Positions 20,984 through 32,843 of a DNA stretch of 64,000 nucleotides are shown here, in pieces (the stretch's first letter is position 1; each line of letters begins with the position of its first letter). The notes beneath the pieces are model-generated. The model was not told the DNA's origin. It was given only the letters and a program-made list of their open reading frames with translations, and made no database searches. The stretch is from Theocolax elegans (Eukaryota > Arthropoda > Insecta > Hymenoptera > Cerocephalidae): assembly GCA_026168455.1 (NCBI GenBank), contig CM047428.1:41400769-41464768 (forward strand). The letters run 5' to 3'. The position numbers and the translations under genes are program-made.

Positions 20984-23061
20984 AAATATTTACGAATAAT
21001 TTTTGATACAAATATGAGATGGAGTGATCATATTGAGTAACTTATAAGCAGGACTAGGTATCTCATTTTTAGGTTTCGTAAAATAGTGAAATTTATGGAT
21101 ACATATACACTAAAAATTGTGTACTATGCACTTTTTCGCAGTATGATCAGTTACGGTATAATTGCATGGGGTGGAGCATATCAAAATAAACTAGAACTGT
21201 TACAAGCTATACAAACAACAATATTAAAAATAATCAACAAGAATATATTCCAAAAAGAAACTCCTTTTAATTTACAGAAATTATTTACTTTTGAATGTCT
21301 TCAGTATTATTACAATAACTTAAAGAATCAATATATAAACTCTTCAAGTAAAATAAGAAAAAAGCTTATATTACCACCCAAGTATCACAAAAGTGTCAGT
21401 ACAAAAACAGTTATATAATTGCAATCAGTGTTTTTAATTCTTTACCAAATGAATTAAAGACACTTGATATGAGTAAATAATCAAATATAATAAAATAAAG
21501 GTTTGGATAGCAAAAGATGGTTAGTACTAATATAGATTCGAATATAGACTGCAAACAACTCAAATTATAGTTACTAACCATTTTTTCGCAAGAAAAAATA
21601 TCAGAAATGTCAAAAACACAAACAAGAATAAAAGATCTCTTGAAAATAGGTATATTTTCCATAAATGACTTAGAACAACACGAGAACATAGTACTTGATA
21701 TAAGAACTTATATATGCGCAAATGGTAACTGTAAATATTATAATAATAGACAACATCGCCGTATATCGAATTTTAACTACTCCAAAATGATCACTCTATA
21801 CTCAAAAATCGAAGTAAAAATAGATAAACTAACCAAAGAAATTATGTATATATATTTACAAGAAACAGAGACAACCACAACAGACATAAAAATTATAGAA
21901 TTTAAAAAAGAAACACCTAGTATAGAAAAAAATTGATTCAACAACTGAAAGATATAAGCCAATAGAAACAGTTTTTAATAAGATTGATGAAATGGCTGAA
22001 ACAAATAACAGAAGAGCTAGAAAAAAACAAGCAGATGAAGCACCAGGTCAGAAGATACTACAAATAAATAATCATAGGATGACCTATGGAGACATTAATT
22101 ATCTAGGATCAAACAAAGCCATATTTTACTTTAACAAAGGAATAAGAGGAATTCAGAGTTTCACAAACTCTATGTATTCTGAAAAACATCAACCGCCTTA
22201 CAAAGACGTTGTAGTAATAGATGATATTGTTTTTACATCAATCTGCAAATGTGACTCAGCATTACAACACAGAACAATGTTTCCTGCAAGACTAAATAGC
22301 ATTGAAAAAATAATATTTGCCAGAAACAAAAATGCATCAACAGAAACGTATACAACAGCGAGATCAATGTTAGTAAGGTATTGGTAAAACAAGACCTTCG
22401 AAAAAGAAATTTTCACAATATAAATTTTATTTTCTTACAATAAATTTAAACTATAATATAGAATCTAAGAAGAAGTGCAATATAATCTTATCAAAAACGT
22501 AAAAGTAAAAATAAAATCCAAAAATATAAATAATAGAATAATTATAAGTATTTAAACAAATTTTCTAAAACAAAGCTGTTATCATTGATAATAGATAGAT
22601 TATATAATTATTAATACTTAAATAATATATAGAAATGTTAAAAGTTTGGTTATGGGAGTCAGATAGACCTCTATAATCAATGCAAGTGTGAATGAATGGG
22701 TTTTGTGATGATGCGATACATGTCTGGAAGTCCGATGTGGAATGGTAGCGTCAGGAAACCAATTATGAATGAATGAAAAAGGATGAATGAAGTATGGTTG
22801 GAAGCTATTGCTGTGATATCACAGCGAAGCTAACCAACATTGTTTTTTAGTTTTAAGATTGTAATCCGGACCTACGAACAGGGAATTATATTTCTCTCTG
22901 TAGGAGTCGAGGTAGTGGGTTATTGTTGTAAGATAATTACTGCACTGTAACCACCTGCGAATGTTGTTTGCAAGATTTTGTATATTTTATGTATTTTATA
23001 TATGATGTATGCGGAATCTATGTAACTCTGGATCTAAATAAATAAAATAAATAAAAAAAAT
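20984..23061 (+). repeat. Second copy of the LINE 3' 2.07 kb
   Basis: Repeats 18,914-20,983 in direct orientation. It starts inside the RT (AAAATATTTACG) directly at the first copy's A-rich tail and ends in the same tail. The copies differ at about five places that I can see, all homopolymer or dinucleotide length changes. Either a 5'-truncated LINE inserted into the tail of its sibling, or a tandem duplication or assembly duplication. Confidence 0.9.
21607..22387 (+). pseudogene. Second copy of the unrecognised LINE-associated frame
   Basis: Same protein as 19,535-20,316, offset by 2,071-2,072 bases. The A-run at the frame break is one base shorter here, which again separates the frame into two parts (21,607-21,936 and 21,992-22,387). 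Neither copy is fully open. Confidence 0.5.
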
Positions 23062-23065
23062 ATAT

Positions 23066-23900
23066 TTATTCAGCACTTAAGGTGCTCCAAAATGAACAAG
23101 TACGGAACTTTGTTACCGAACCCCGCAGGTATACAATTTAGGTTCCGCCAGTCATGTTGGCCGCGGTCGCTCGTTCCCGGTGCGGCGTTTTCGCACGGCG
23201 AGGAGGCCTCTATGTCCCTGGAACGACGTCGAGTAGTCAGTAACACTCATGGGTACTCAGGATTCGCCAAGCTTCTTCTTATATTATAAGATTATAAGAT
23301 TGATATATAAGATATTTCCTTTGTGAGTTAAATGTTTTACCCGTGTGTCGTCCTAACCTCTAACTCGACCTGACACTTCAACTCGTATGTCCTCTGATCT
23401 GGCTGGGAGAAGCTGTATAGAATTATAGTTTCTCCATCCTCATTCCTTACTATAACACAGAGTATTTATAAATTACTCTTACAGGTATTTGAGTGAACGC
23501 TGATCACTGGGTTCGACGCAAGGTGCTTCTTTCCTGATCAACGGCTGGAGGTCCAAATCTTTTTTTGGGTAGGCCTATATGGAGTAGATGAGACCAGAAG
23601 GGAATGCTGGAGGGACTTAACTTGACTGATGGTACTTGGAGGTACCATAATCACTGGATCAACGGAGCAGTGTTTGTGTGTGTATATGGTATTGTGAGGT
23701 ATTAGGAGTCGTACCTCCTCTATTTGGTATTGAACCTGTTTACTTGGCATAGTAAGCTTTTATCCTTTTACACATTCGCATATGTGTATAAGTTTGTAGT
23801 ATATCACGCTTACTTCGCATAGTAAGCTTCGTTGGTGCTATACCTTTGTTAATTGTTAACTTTGATTTAATGTGACTTGTAGTGCAACTACAACGTCACA
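23066..23900 (-). mobile_element. Candidate solo LTR (835 bp) after the LINE tail
   Basis: On the minus strand it starts TGTGACGTTG with a 30-nt hairpin (TGTGAC/GTCACA and TTGTAGT/ACTACAA) and ends near a second hairpin (AGCAC/GTGCT). ATAT occurs on both sides (23,062-23,065 and 23,901-23,904), although the left side is AT-rich so chance is possible. Internal direct repeats of GCATAGTAAGCTT are at about 23,748 and 23,818. There are no coding domains. Confidence 0.55.
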
Positions 23901-23904
23901 ATAT

Positions 23905-24506
23905 GTAAACAAGTCAATCGAAAAATTCAGTCAATTTTTTACCCATTTGGCTAAAATTTATTTTTATAGTAACTTGTAAATATTGTAGTCGCTTATTTAT
24001 TTAAGCTCTTAAGGATCGTGCCTGGAATGTGAAATCGTATAGCTTTTATATATTATGGGCCCTCTATGGTTTCATTATATTTTTTATTGTTATATCTTTG
24101 GTTTAAATCAAGATACCATATTAAATCAAGTTTCGTTGAATAGTTATTGTTACAGAGAATAATCTAGTTTAATCTGGGGCATGTTGATACTGTCGTACAA
24201 CCCAAATAAAAACTGAGAAAATAAGCTATAGATAACCTAATACATTGCTTTAAACAAGGTATTTATAAAAAAGGTAAACAATTCTATTAAGCATTACGAA
24301 ACTTCTTCCTATTTAATGTGTAATACACAAAGTTAATTTATATTGAGTGATGCAAGATGATCAAAGATAGTGAAAAATGGAGAAATGGAAATAAACTATT
24401 TATCTCAACTCTGATAAATATTAATATTTTCACATAAAATTTTTTTGCATACCATGGAAGATATTTTTATTGTGTATCTAAAACATTAGATGAAATTACT
24501 TTTATA
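23905..24506. other. AT-rich spacer, nothing recognised
   Basis: No gene, repeat or site is supported. Confidence 0.6.
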
Positions 24507-25091
24507 TAGGGTGTCCTAAAAGTAACGATACACCCAATAAATATTCCAGGTAAAAGCTTTTTTAAAAAAGGTGAAGGTCATTCCTTAAGTAACTTTTTAC
24601 GACGAATCCAGTGGTGAACTTGGATTTGACCTTCAACTTGTCATTCAAGGTCATTTCAAGGTCAACTTTGTTTTTTTTTAATGGGAACCCCTATTTTTGA
24701 CAACAGCAATCGAAAGAGCGATAATTTTTACATCTAAACATGTACTCAGGTCATAGGTGAAGGTGTCAAACAAGTACAGATCGGAGCCGATCCATACCTA
24801 AAACTTAATAACCTTCAGCAGAAGGTTCAAGGTTACCTTGACCTATGACCTGAGTACATGTTTAGACGTAAAATTTCTCGCTCTTTCGATTGCTATTGTC
24901 AAAAATAGGGATTCCCATATAAAAAAACAAAGTTGACCTTGAAATGACCTTGAATGACAAGTTGAAGGTCAAATCCAAGTTCACCACTGGATTCGTCGTA
25001 AAAAGTTACTTAAGGAATGACCTTCACCTTTTTTAAAAAAGCTTTTACCTGGAATATTTATTGGGTGTATCGTTACTTTTAGGACACCCTG
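24507..25091. mobile_element. Fold-back MITE, 585 bp
   Basis: Arms of about 250 bp (24,507-24,757 and 24,842-25,091) are near-perfect inverted repeats around an ~80-bp centre. Ends are GGGTGTCCTAAAAGTAACG and its complement, with TA on both sides (24,505-24,506 and 25,092-25,093), as for Tc1/mariner-type target duplications. No coding capacity. The arms contain several AAGGTCA-like words. It would be moved by another element's transposase. Confidence 0.85.
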
Positions 25092-25439
25092 TATATTGCC
25101 TCTTACTAGAAATACAATAAAATAATTTTTCCATATAGCCTCATAAGCAAAAAGTAAAAAATTTTATTTTTCATGTAACTCATAAATTTATCGTGTATAT
25201 ATGTATATATAGAAGTATTACGTCATTTTCCTGAAATTCGTTATTTTTTCCCGGTTTCTAAATATTTTCAATTTGAAAATAAAGCTTTAAAATGTCGTGG
25301 GCGTACCACAACAAAATTTAAGCAATTAAAATTCCGCCGAGATAGCATCTTTTACGTCTCAATCGACGATATTTATTATATAAACATAAAATTAATTATT
25401 AATTATATTTTTAAGTGAATATTAATTAAAAATTAATTA
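25092..25439. other. AT-rich spacer, nothing recognised
   Basis: No gene or site is supported. Confidence 0.6.
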
Positions 25440-25765
25440 TTAATTAAAGTCTTCTGTAATTAATAATTCAAAATTAAATTATTAATTATAAATGAATAAA
25501 AAAAATTTTATTATCCTTGATTTAAACATTAATAAATAGTTAATATAAATTCCTATTCAACATTTTAATTTTTTTATTGCAAAAGTAATTTTCATTAATG
25601 TTGTATACTTTTATTTAGCGCGCGAAACAAGCGGAACGATTCGGAATAGAAACGTGCATGACGGTTGCCTAGTAGAATAAGTGTGAACGTTGCTGTTCTC
25701 GGCTCTTCGGAGCCAAATAAGTTCGATTGTGCTAGAAGGAATCGACTTTTCCCCAACGCTGATTT
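25440..25765 (+). repeat. Dispersed repeat, copy 2 (inverted relative to 2,425-2,730)
   Basis: Shares GTAATTTTCATTAAT, AGTAGAATAAGTGTGAAC, CTCTTCGGAGC and CCCCAACGCTGA with copy 1. A ~60-bp insertion relative to copy 1 (GCGCGCGAAACAAGC onward, near 25,618-25,670) lies inside. Confidence 0.55.
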
Positions 25766-28700
25766 CAACGGTGGTAGGAGACGCCGCATGTTGGTCGATA
25801 CTCTGGGCGGCAAAAGGAAGCGGCTTAGCAATCAGCGTGCATGATGGCGATGACAGTGAAGCAAGTCACTTGAAAGTGCCAGCAGTGGGAATGGGCGAGG
25901 CCTGTGTGGCGGTAGAATGGCCACGTCGTTGTTCGAAGCCGAGCTTAATACGCATTCACGAATCAGAGTGACCAGTTGGTGATTTTTTTTCCTTTTCCCT
26001 CTTACGTATATTGATGTTTATTAAGCAAGAGCAACAAGAAGAAAAAATCGCCATCTGGCAACCCTGTCACGAATCAGAAATATTGATAATTTAACTATAG
26101 TGTCGTGGTATGCAAGTAATTATAGTGAAGAATATGATAAGGTGCGGCTTATGCCTGAGTCTACGAATACGTGTTTCTTCGTAGCAGACTGGTCGAGAAC
26201 TGCTCGATGTACGTCCAACCATTATACATCATTCTTGTCTCTTAAAAATCCGTGTACCCAAAGTGCATCCATTTATAGTGTATCGATAATACAGAAAGCG
26301 CGGACCTGCACAACAATCTTTTGTCGGGTACGACATCCCCTTAATTTCATATGATTTTAATTTTACAATATAAGAAATAAACCTATTTTGAAATGAGGAA
26401 GATTTATTTAGATCTTGGTGTTTGGGTTGGAATTGACGAACCTCAATTTTATCGTTATTATAAAGAAAATATATTATTAAAATAAATCCAAAAAAGAGGT
26501 GAGACACAGCAGTTATTGTATGATATATTTATAAAATAATTCCTGATATAGCCCGAATAAAAGTACCTATTGCATATATAACATATTTCTACTTGCTTTT
26601 ACAATATTACATTTACATTTTATACATTTAGTGCAATGTTAGACGTAAGTAAATAAGTAACAATTGAACTTAGAATTGAACGGTAAATACACTACTCAAA
26701 CATATAGCATCTCACATACAAATTCAGAAAATTACAAATCTCGCATATCAATATGTAATATTCGCAATAGAAATTTATGTGTAAACTAAAAAAATTTAAC
26801 ATTTCAACACAAATTCACAAACTTACCTAAATATCGTATAATGATACATATTAATCGCAGTAATAATTTATATCTAAACTAAAATATTTTTATACATTAT
26901 GATCAATATAGGTGTCACAATTTTTCAAAACTTGTATAGCAAAAATACTAAAACTAAATTTACTTCTTATATTCATATAAAAGCCACGATGTGTCAAAGT
27001 AACAGATAAACTCTCTCTAACTTTTGCTAGACGGCAATTTCAATAATTTACTAAAATGTCTATATAATTTGACCTGTGCTTTTTATAAAATAGTGTTTTC
27101 ACATAAGGTTTATTACACTATAAAGCGAATATAATGATGATACTATTACACAATATGTCTATACGACTACAAAGGGCCACACAATTAAAGCATACATAAT
27201 TATGCATTGCACGTGACACACTATATGGGGGCACACAGTATAGAATATAGAAAGGTAATATACGTTAAGTTGCATATAGATGGGTGAAAAATTACCACGC
27301 ACACCAAAAAAAAATGAATCGCAATACTGTAAAAAGCACTTTGATTAAAATCACTTCCTTATATGAAATCTATGAATAATAACCATTGTTGACTAATTTA
27401 TTAGGGCATGGCGTGCAACCACATGTGGCACAAATTAATTGTAATATGAGTATAATAATAAGTATATATTGAAATGATCGATAGTAATTTACATTGATAC
27501 AAGAAACGTAGTATGTTCGCGCAAAAAAGTTATATTCAAATAATAAAATTAAAAACTATTTTAAAATAATTAAAAACAATTATATTAGTATAAAAATAGT
27601 ATAAATAAAATAAATATACATATAAATATACAAACAGGAAAGTACAAAATATAAAAAATATAAAATATGAAAATAACAAATTGCTGATAATCAAGAAATT
27701 CATTGCTTAAGCTACTACTAATTTATATTACGAAATGTTACGCTAGGGAAGTTCTGAATGTAAGTGATCATAAGTATAAATTATAAATACATGATGTAAA
27801 AGCAATTTTGTAAAACAAAAAGAATAATAAGATGCTACGATTAAATACTAAAGAAATTACAACGTCGAAAATTTAAACTCATTGAATTAACTAAGATTTG
27901 AATACTAACAATTTTAATACTATGAATGTATAAACAAAAGGTCAAGTTCGACTAATACTTGGTGGGTTCATTTGCGTTATATTTTTACGTTATATTCAGA
28001 CTCACAAAAATACTGATGTAAAAAGTTTTTAAAAGAGTTTGATTTTAAGCATGAAAAAAATATGATGATGTTGAGATGATCGATGAGTTTTGAGCTTGAG
28101 TGCGAACAGGAGGACGGTAGAGGACTTTGAGATATTCTTTTCGTACATTCGTTTGCTTTTCTATATATACGTAGAGGCAAACCTGATATGTCGTGAAATT
28201 TTATCTGTATCCACTGAACCGACCGCATTTTTTTAATGTTTATGTTATTAATATCTGTATTTTTATTAATATTTACTGTATTTATTATTCGTTATATTCA
28301 TTATATTCACTAAACAAGGATAATCTGTTAACTTTTGTTTAAAGTTTGATTGTTGATATTTTTAATATTTAATGGTTTATATACTTAATGTAATGGTTTG
28401 TAAAATCCTGTGCTATTTGTGCTTTATATTTATTAAAGACTGAGAAAATTTATTGTTATATACTTTAAACAATATTTGTTTATACATTTATTTAATTATT
28501 TATAATGCACATATTGGTTAATAAATCAATTAATTTTGATTTGAAATAAAACCATTTATGGTTATTAACATTAATAAATAATTCATATATATTTATTAAT
28601 GATATATATTCATATATTTTATTCACGTATATTTACTCTGATTCTTGTAGAATTTAAATATATAGTTAAAACTATAATTTAAAATATTTAATTACGATTG

Positions 28701-28771
28701 TAAACAACGATAAAAATGTATTTACATATTATTTACTTAATCATTTAGATATCAGTTCATTCTTCGGTCAA
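25766..28771. other. Gene-poor AT-rich region
   Basis: No gene is supported. At 26,327-26,343 the word ACGACATCCCCTTAA matches the end of the TTAA palindrome family at 57,233-57,746, so a decayed copy may lie just upstream. Short frames near 25,690-26,354 and 27,977-28,228 show no protein motif. The remainder is AT-rich with no repeat I can delimit. Confidence 0.5.
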
Positions 28772-29688
28772 CACTGAGAAATTTTTTGGGCATTCGCTCT
28801 ACAGATTAGTACAACTGTTGCTCAAAATACATATGGAATTTTTTACAGACTTTAGTAGCAGACGTCCAAAAATTATGCAATAGCTGTCTTACTTTAGCAC
28901 TAGTGATGCAATTCAGTGGTTGGTGCGCATTTTTGACTGCAGAGCTGCCAAAAATAGAACAGTTGTTGCACAAACCTACTGTACAATATCTTTACTAACC
29001 AAAAGAGTCTCACATCTCCGGGAAACGGATCTTTGCTAAACTCCAGGGTATGTTTACTACTATAAAAATATATAGAAAGCCAGAGTTTTAGACTCTAACG
29101 CTCGTTTTATGATAGATATAAGCAAATAACGAAAAATTTCGCAAAAAAGCTCTTAACTTTGATCATTTGTAATTAAAAAAAAGTAAAGATAGATCCTCAA
29201 ACTTAAATTCAGAAGAAAACTGAGATCGAGTAAATTGGTTTAAAAAAAAAAGAAGTTTAAGAGTCTTGATTTGGTCCAATAGACGAATGTAACGATATTT
29301 TGATGACTATTTTGAATTAATAAATTTACTGATATTATTATCTTCTCATTTTTATTTTTTCCACAACTTCGACCAAATTAAGATATTTAAACTCCTTTTT
29401 TTTAATCCAATTCACTTGATCTCAGGTTTCTTTTATATTAAGTTTGAGGATCTATCATTACTTTTTTTAATTACAAATAATCAAAATCAAGAGCTTTTTT
29501 TGCGAAATTTTTCGTTATTTGCTTATATCAATTATAAAAAAGAGCATTAGAGTGTAACACTCTGGCTTTCTTTATATTTTTATAGTATTAAACATATCCT
29601 AGAGTTTAGTAAAGATCCGTTTCCCGGACATATGACAATCTCCTTGGAAATGCCTACAGAGAACGCGCGCCTGAAGAATTTCTCAGTG
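28772..29688. mobile_element. Imperfect palindromic element, 917 bp
   Basis: CACTGAGAAATT at 28,772 pairs with AATTTCTCAGTG at 29,688. Long inner blocks also pair: CGAAAAATTTCGCAAAAAAGC with its near-complement near 29,490-29,510, and AAACTTAAATTC-type blocks near the centre. Arms are diverged, so it is an old fold-back MITE. A related relic lies near 1,640-1,790. Confidence 0.65.
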
Positions 29689-29798
29689 AATAAAATTTGT
29701 AAAAGTATTGATTAAAAATGGGTATTAATTTATAGTCATATATGTCTAATTATTATACAGTTATTTATTGCAATAAAAAAGTAAGTTTTCAGTTGCAG

Positions 29799-30160
29799 GG
29801 ATGTTCAGTTATTGTATATCACACAATCCAGATGATAGCATATTTCGAGAAGAACTGGTAAATAGTACCTTATGTTTGATACAAGTTGGAGAATCAATAA
29901 GAAATCCAGTTAGTGTTAATCATATAAAATGGCTTAATCAATCCTACAATGATGGAATTATACGACGAATCAGTTTCGGATTTATGTCAATTATTTGGTT
30001 AGATAATTATGACAATAGATGTGCACTCTACAAAACTATATGCCCCTATTGGAACTTACAATATATTAATTTTCATAAAATGATAGATGTTGGCTTTTTA
30101 AACAAATGGTGGATATTAAACTTCAAAATGAACAATTATGATACATGTGTTAACGAATAA
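29799..30160 (+). CDS. TIM29-like protein, C-terminal exon
   Basis: The frame starts right after a splice-acceptor-like TTTTCAGTTGCAG. It reads HNPDDSIFREELVN, VGESIRNPVSVNHIKWL, IWLDNYDNRCALYKTICPYW and VDVGFLNKWW-like sequence (here IDVGFLNKWWIL). These resemble TIM29 (C19orf52), a subunit of the TIM22 mitochondrial inner-membrane carrier translocase. The membrane segment and matrix N-terminus would be on upstream exons, which I cannot find; the palindromic element lies directly upstream. The C-terminus is shorter than the vertebrate protein. It may be a genuine last exon or a truncated paralogue. Confidence 0.55.
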
Positions 30161-30979
30161 ATATAATGATTATGGATGAAGGCGCATGTATATCCACACT
30201 ATTAAAATTTTGTATCTAAAATGAGTACTTTTTTGTGAATTTCCCCTTCTACTGTAAATAATTATAAATAAACATTATCTTTTTTAGACTTAATGTGTAC
30301 CTGGCACTGTGACAAACAACTGCTGACTAAAAAAATTAATTTTCGGAACGTGATTGTTTAATTATTTTAATATTATAAGACGGACATGTCCGCGTCCGTC
30401 CGTCCGTACGTACGTACGTGTCCATTTTCTTCACTTAATTTTATGACATCTTATAGACCGTTAATTTTTACAATTGCACAAAAAATGTAAAGACAGTTAG
30501 TAGACTAAATTATTTAATAAAATTTTTCTAATCATTAATATACATATACTTTTGTTTTGATTCGTATTACTTTCTCTCTGTTTAGTACGAGGTACACTTT
30601 TCTCGAGGTGTTTATTAATAGGGACTTTCACATTATTAAAATAAAATTTGTTCCAGAAATTAATTATAATTCTAGTATACTTAAGAAGATATCAGATTAA
30701 ATGTTAAAAAAGACAAATCTTATTATTTACTCTCCCGAATTTATTATGTGAGAAGGTATTCCCAATCCATGTTTTCGATAATACTTTTAAATAAATATAG
30801 ATCAGCGATTCCCAAGACAGTACACATAAAAAATATGTATTTATTCTATAAAAGATTGCAGGAAAATGTTGCTTTGAATATATATTCGCCTAAACGCACT
30901 ATGCGGAGGATGCGAGCAACTATCCCAGCATTAAATGATAATTAAATTAAATATATCGACGGCTGGCTAGAAAAACATC
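30161..30979. other. 3' flank of the TIM29-like exon and spacer
   Basis: AATAAA occurs at about 30,156 and again near 30,268, possible polyadenylation signals for the exon. A (CCGT)/(ACGT) simple repeat is at 30,388-30,420. No other gene is seen. Confidence 0.45.
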
Positions 30980-31241
30980 CTTTTCGAGAGAGTATCCGTA
31001 AAGTACGACTTTACGTACTGTTTTGCGGACGTAAAGTGCGACTTTACGAACACGTGTACAGTCTTTACGGACACGTGTACCAAAAAAAATATTGTATTGA
31101 AATTGCTAAGAACTTTGCGGATACTCTCTCGAAAAGTAATGTTCGCGCCTCGGCCGTAAACTTTTTCAGCCTCGCATGTAAAGTAGCGTCCGAGGACCTG
31201 CGAAGCACTCGGCTGAAAAAGTTCTACTTTACGGCCTTGGC
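30980..31241. repeat. Cluster of strong hairpins
   Basis: CTTTTCGAGAGAGTATCCG at 30,980 pairs over about 25 bases with 31,112-31,136. Inside are CGTAAAGT-GCG-ACTTTACG (31,030-31,048) and ACACGTGTAC twice. A second hairpin pairs GGCCGTAAA/CTTTTTCAGCC (31,152-31,172) with 31,211-31,237. No transposon ends or ribozyme core are recognised. Confidence 0.6.
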
Positions 31242-31739
31242 ACGAAAACTACTATTTTCATGGGCAGCTAATCAAACATCCAAATTTAGCCGTGACTACA
31301 ACAAAATTGTAGGAAAAGATCCTATCGTGTATATATATACATTTTATATATAAAATTTTAATATAAATAATTTTATATATGTAAATAAACAGCACAGCAC
31401 AAGAACTATTCTAAATTCAGTATTTCTATATCATTACAAAATAATAGACGGAAGTTAAGACGAATCGAAGTTAATATTTTATATTAGATACGAAATATGA
31501 GTTGAAGAATTACAAATATCAGGAAATTGAAGAGATACTTCTATTTATATACGACAAATTAATAAGTCATATAGAAAATAAAATTTTATATTTTCGCTTA
31601 TGAGGCCATAAAAGACATCAATAATATGGCATTTCTAACACGCGGAGTAATATAAGATATTGATCGCGTTGTATTTCTCGCTAATGATGCCATATAGAAA
31701 ATTAATTTTATTCCATTTCTCGCTTATACACCTTACGGC
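31242..31739. other. AT-rich spacer, nothing recognised
   Basis: No gene or site is supported up to the start of the first (TCTA)-tailed LINE. Confidence 0.5.
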
Positions 31740-32081
31740 TTTAATTATCGCTCTTACTCTACGACTTAGATTTGCCTCTCAAATTTTCGAGTTGAGTTTA
31801 CATATTAAACGTTTCTGAGAGCAGAAATTAGGCGGCAAAATTTTTACGTGTTTTGGCCACAGGAGCTCCTCTACACGGGTTGAAATAAGGTATGGCTGTT
31901 CCTCCTCCTTCTGTCTTCTCCCACGCCTCTCGACGTGAAGTCACTCGCCTCATCTGTACTGCTTCGCTGACATCGATCTGATGTAGAATGGCTACTGCGA
32001 GAGTCTATTTTATCTGCAAGATTCGCATCTCCAGGAAGGACTACTCAAGCTGACAGCTCAAGTCAGCGGCGTTGTTGTCAT

Positions 32082-32650
32082 GTGGAGCGTACAGCTGTCG
32101 CTTCGTGCGCGAGCGATGTTTCATATCGGGAAAGGGCAGCACCTCCTGGGTCGCGTATGACGAGTGCGGCGGCAGTTGAAGAAACCGCGGAGTTACTTGA
32201 AACTCCTCCCACCGCGTCATGCTCTAAGCGTTTGGTCTCGCTTCCGTCGCCATCATCAGAGCAGGTTGCTAAGCAATCTCACGCGGCCACGCCTCTCACG
32301 CCCAATGCGGATCAATCTTGCTTATCTCAGAATACCGTTGCGTTGACGGACGCACCTCCGCCGTGGTTTGTAAATTCCGATCACGCTATGGTACAATTAG
32401 TTAAGAGAATAGAAACTAAGGTTGAAGTATTGTTGACTTAAAGCTCGTGCAAATAAATGAGAAGTTGTATGACTTGCGCGAATGGGTGGAAAAATATGAA
32501 TGTAACACGAATAAGCGGTTCAACGAGGTAGATGTGCGTGTGGAGCGATTGGAGGAGGAGATTAATACACTTCGAAAAAATGGGAATGCTTTTGTCTCGA
32601 AAATTTGGAGAGGGATACGTACGATATGCTGCTCACTGGTCTACCTTTAA
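32082..32650 (+). pseudogene. LINE copy 1, ORF1-like region
   Basis: Corresponds to 41,623-42,010 in copy 2: PPPWFVNSDHAMVQLVKRIETKVE, then heptad-like helix (LREWVEKY, VDVRVERLEEEINTLR). A coiled coil is typical of LINE ORF1 proteins that bind the RNA. A stop near 32,439 and the loss of the C-terminal RNA-binding part make it non-functional. Confidence 0.6.
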
Positions 32651-32843
32651 ATTTCCCATCAAAGAGGTTATTGGTTAAGGTATCTTCGTCTTCGGTTAGA
32701 GAGCCCATTTATTAAAAGGGATAACCACTTTAAGTCTCTTTGGTGAAGGAGGGGAATCATCTTTATACAGCAGACCGCTGTTGTTGCAGGCTGTACATGC
32801 CCTTTGATCGAAGACTCTCCGCAAAGCGAAAGAATTAGACTAC

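Noticed and set aside
31036..31353. 105-codon frame over the hairpin cluster
   Set aside because: Composition follows the inverted repeats; no protein motif.
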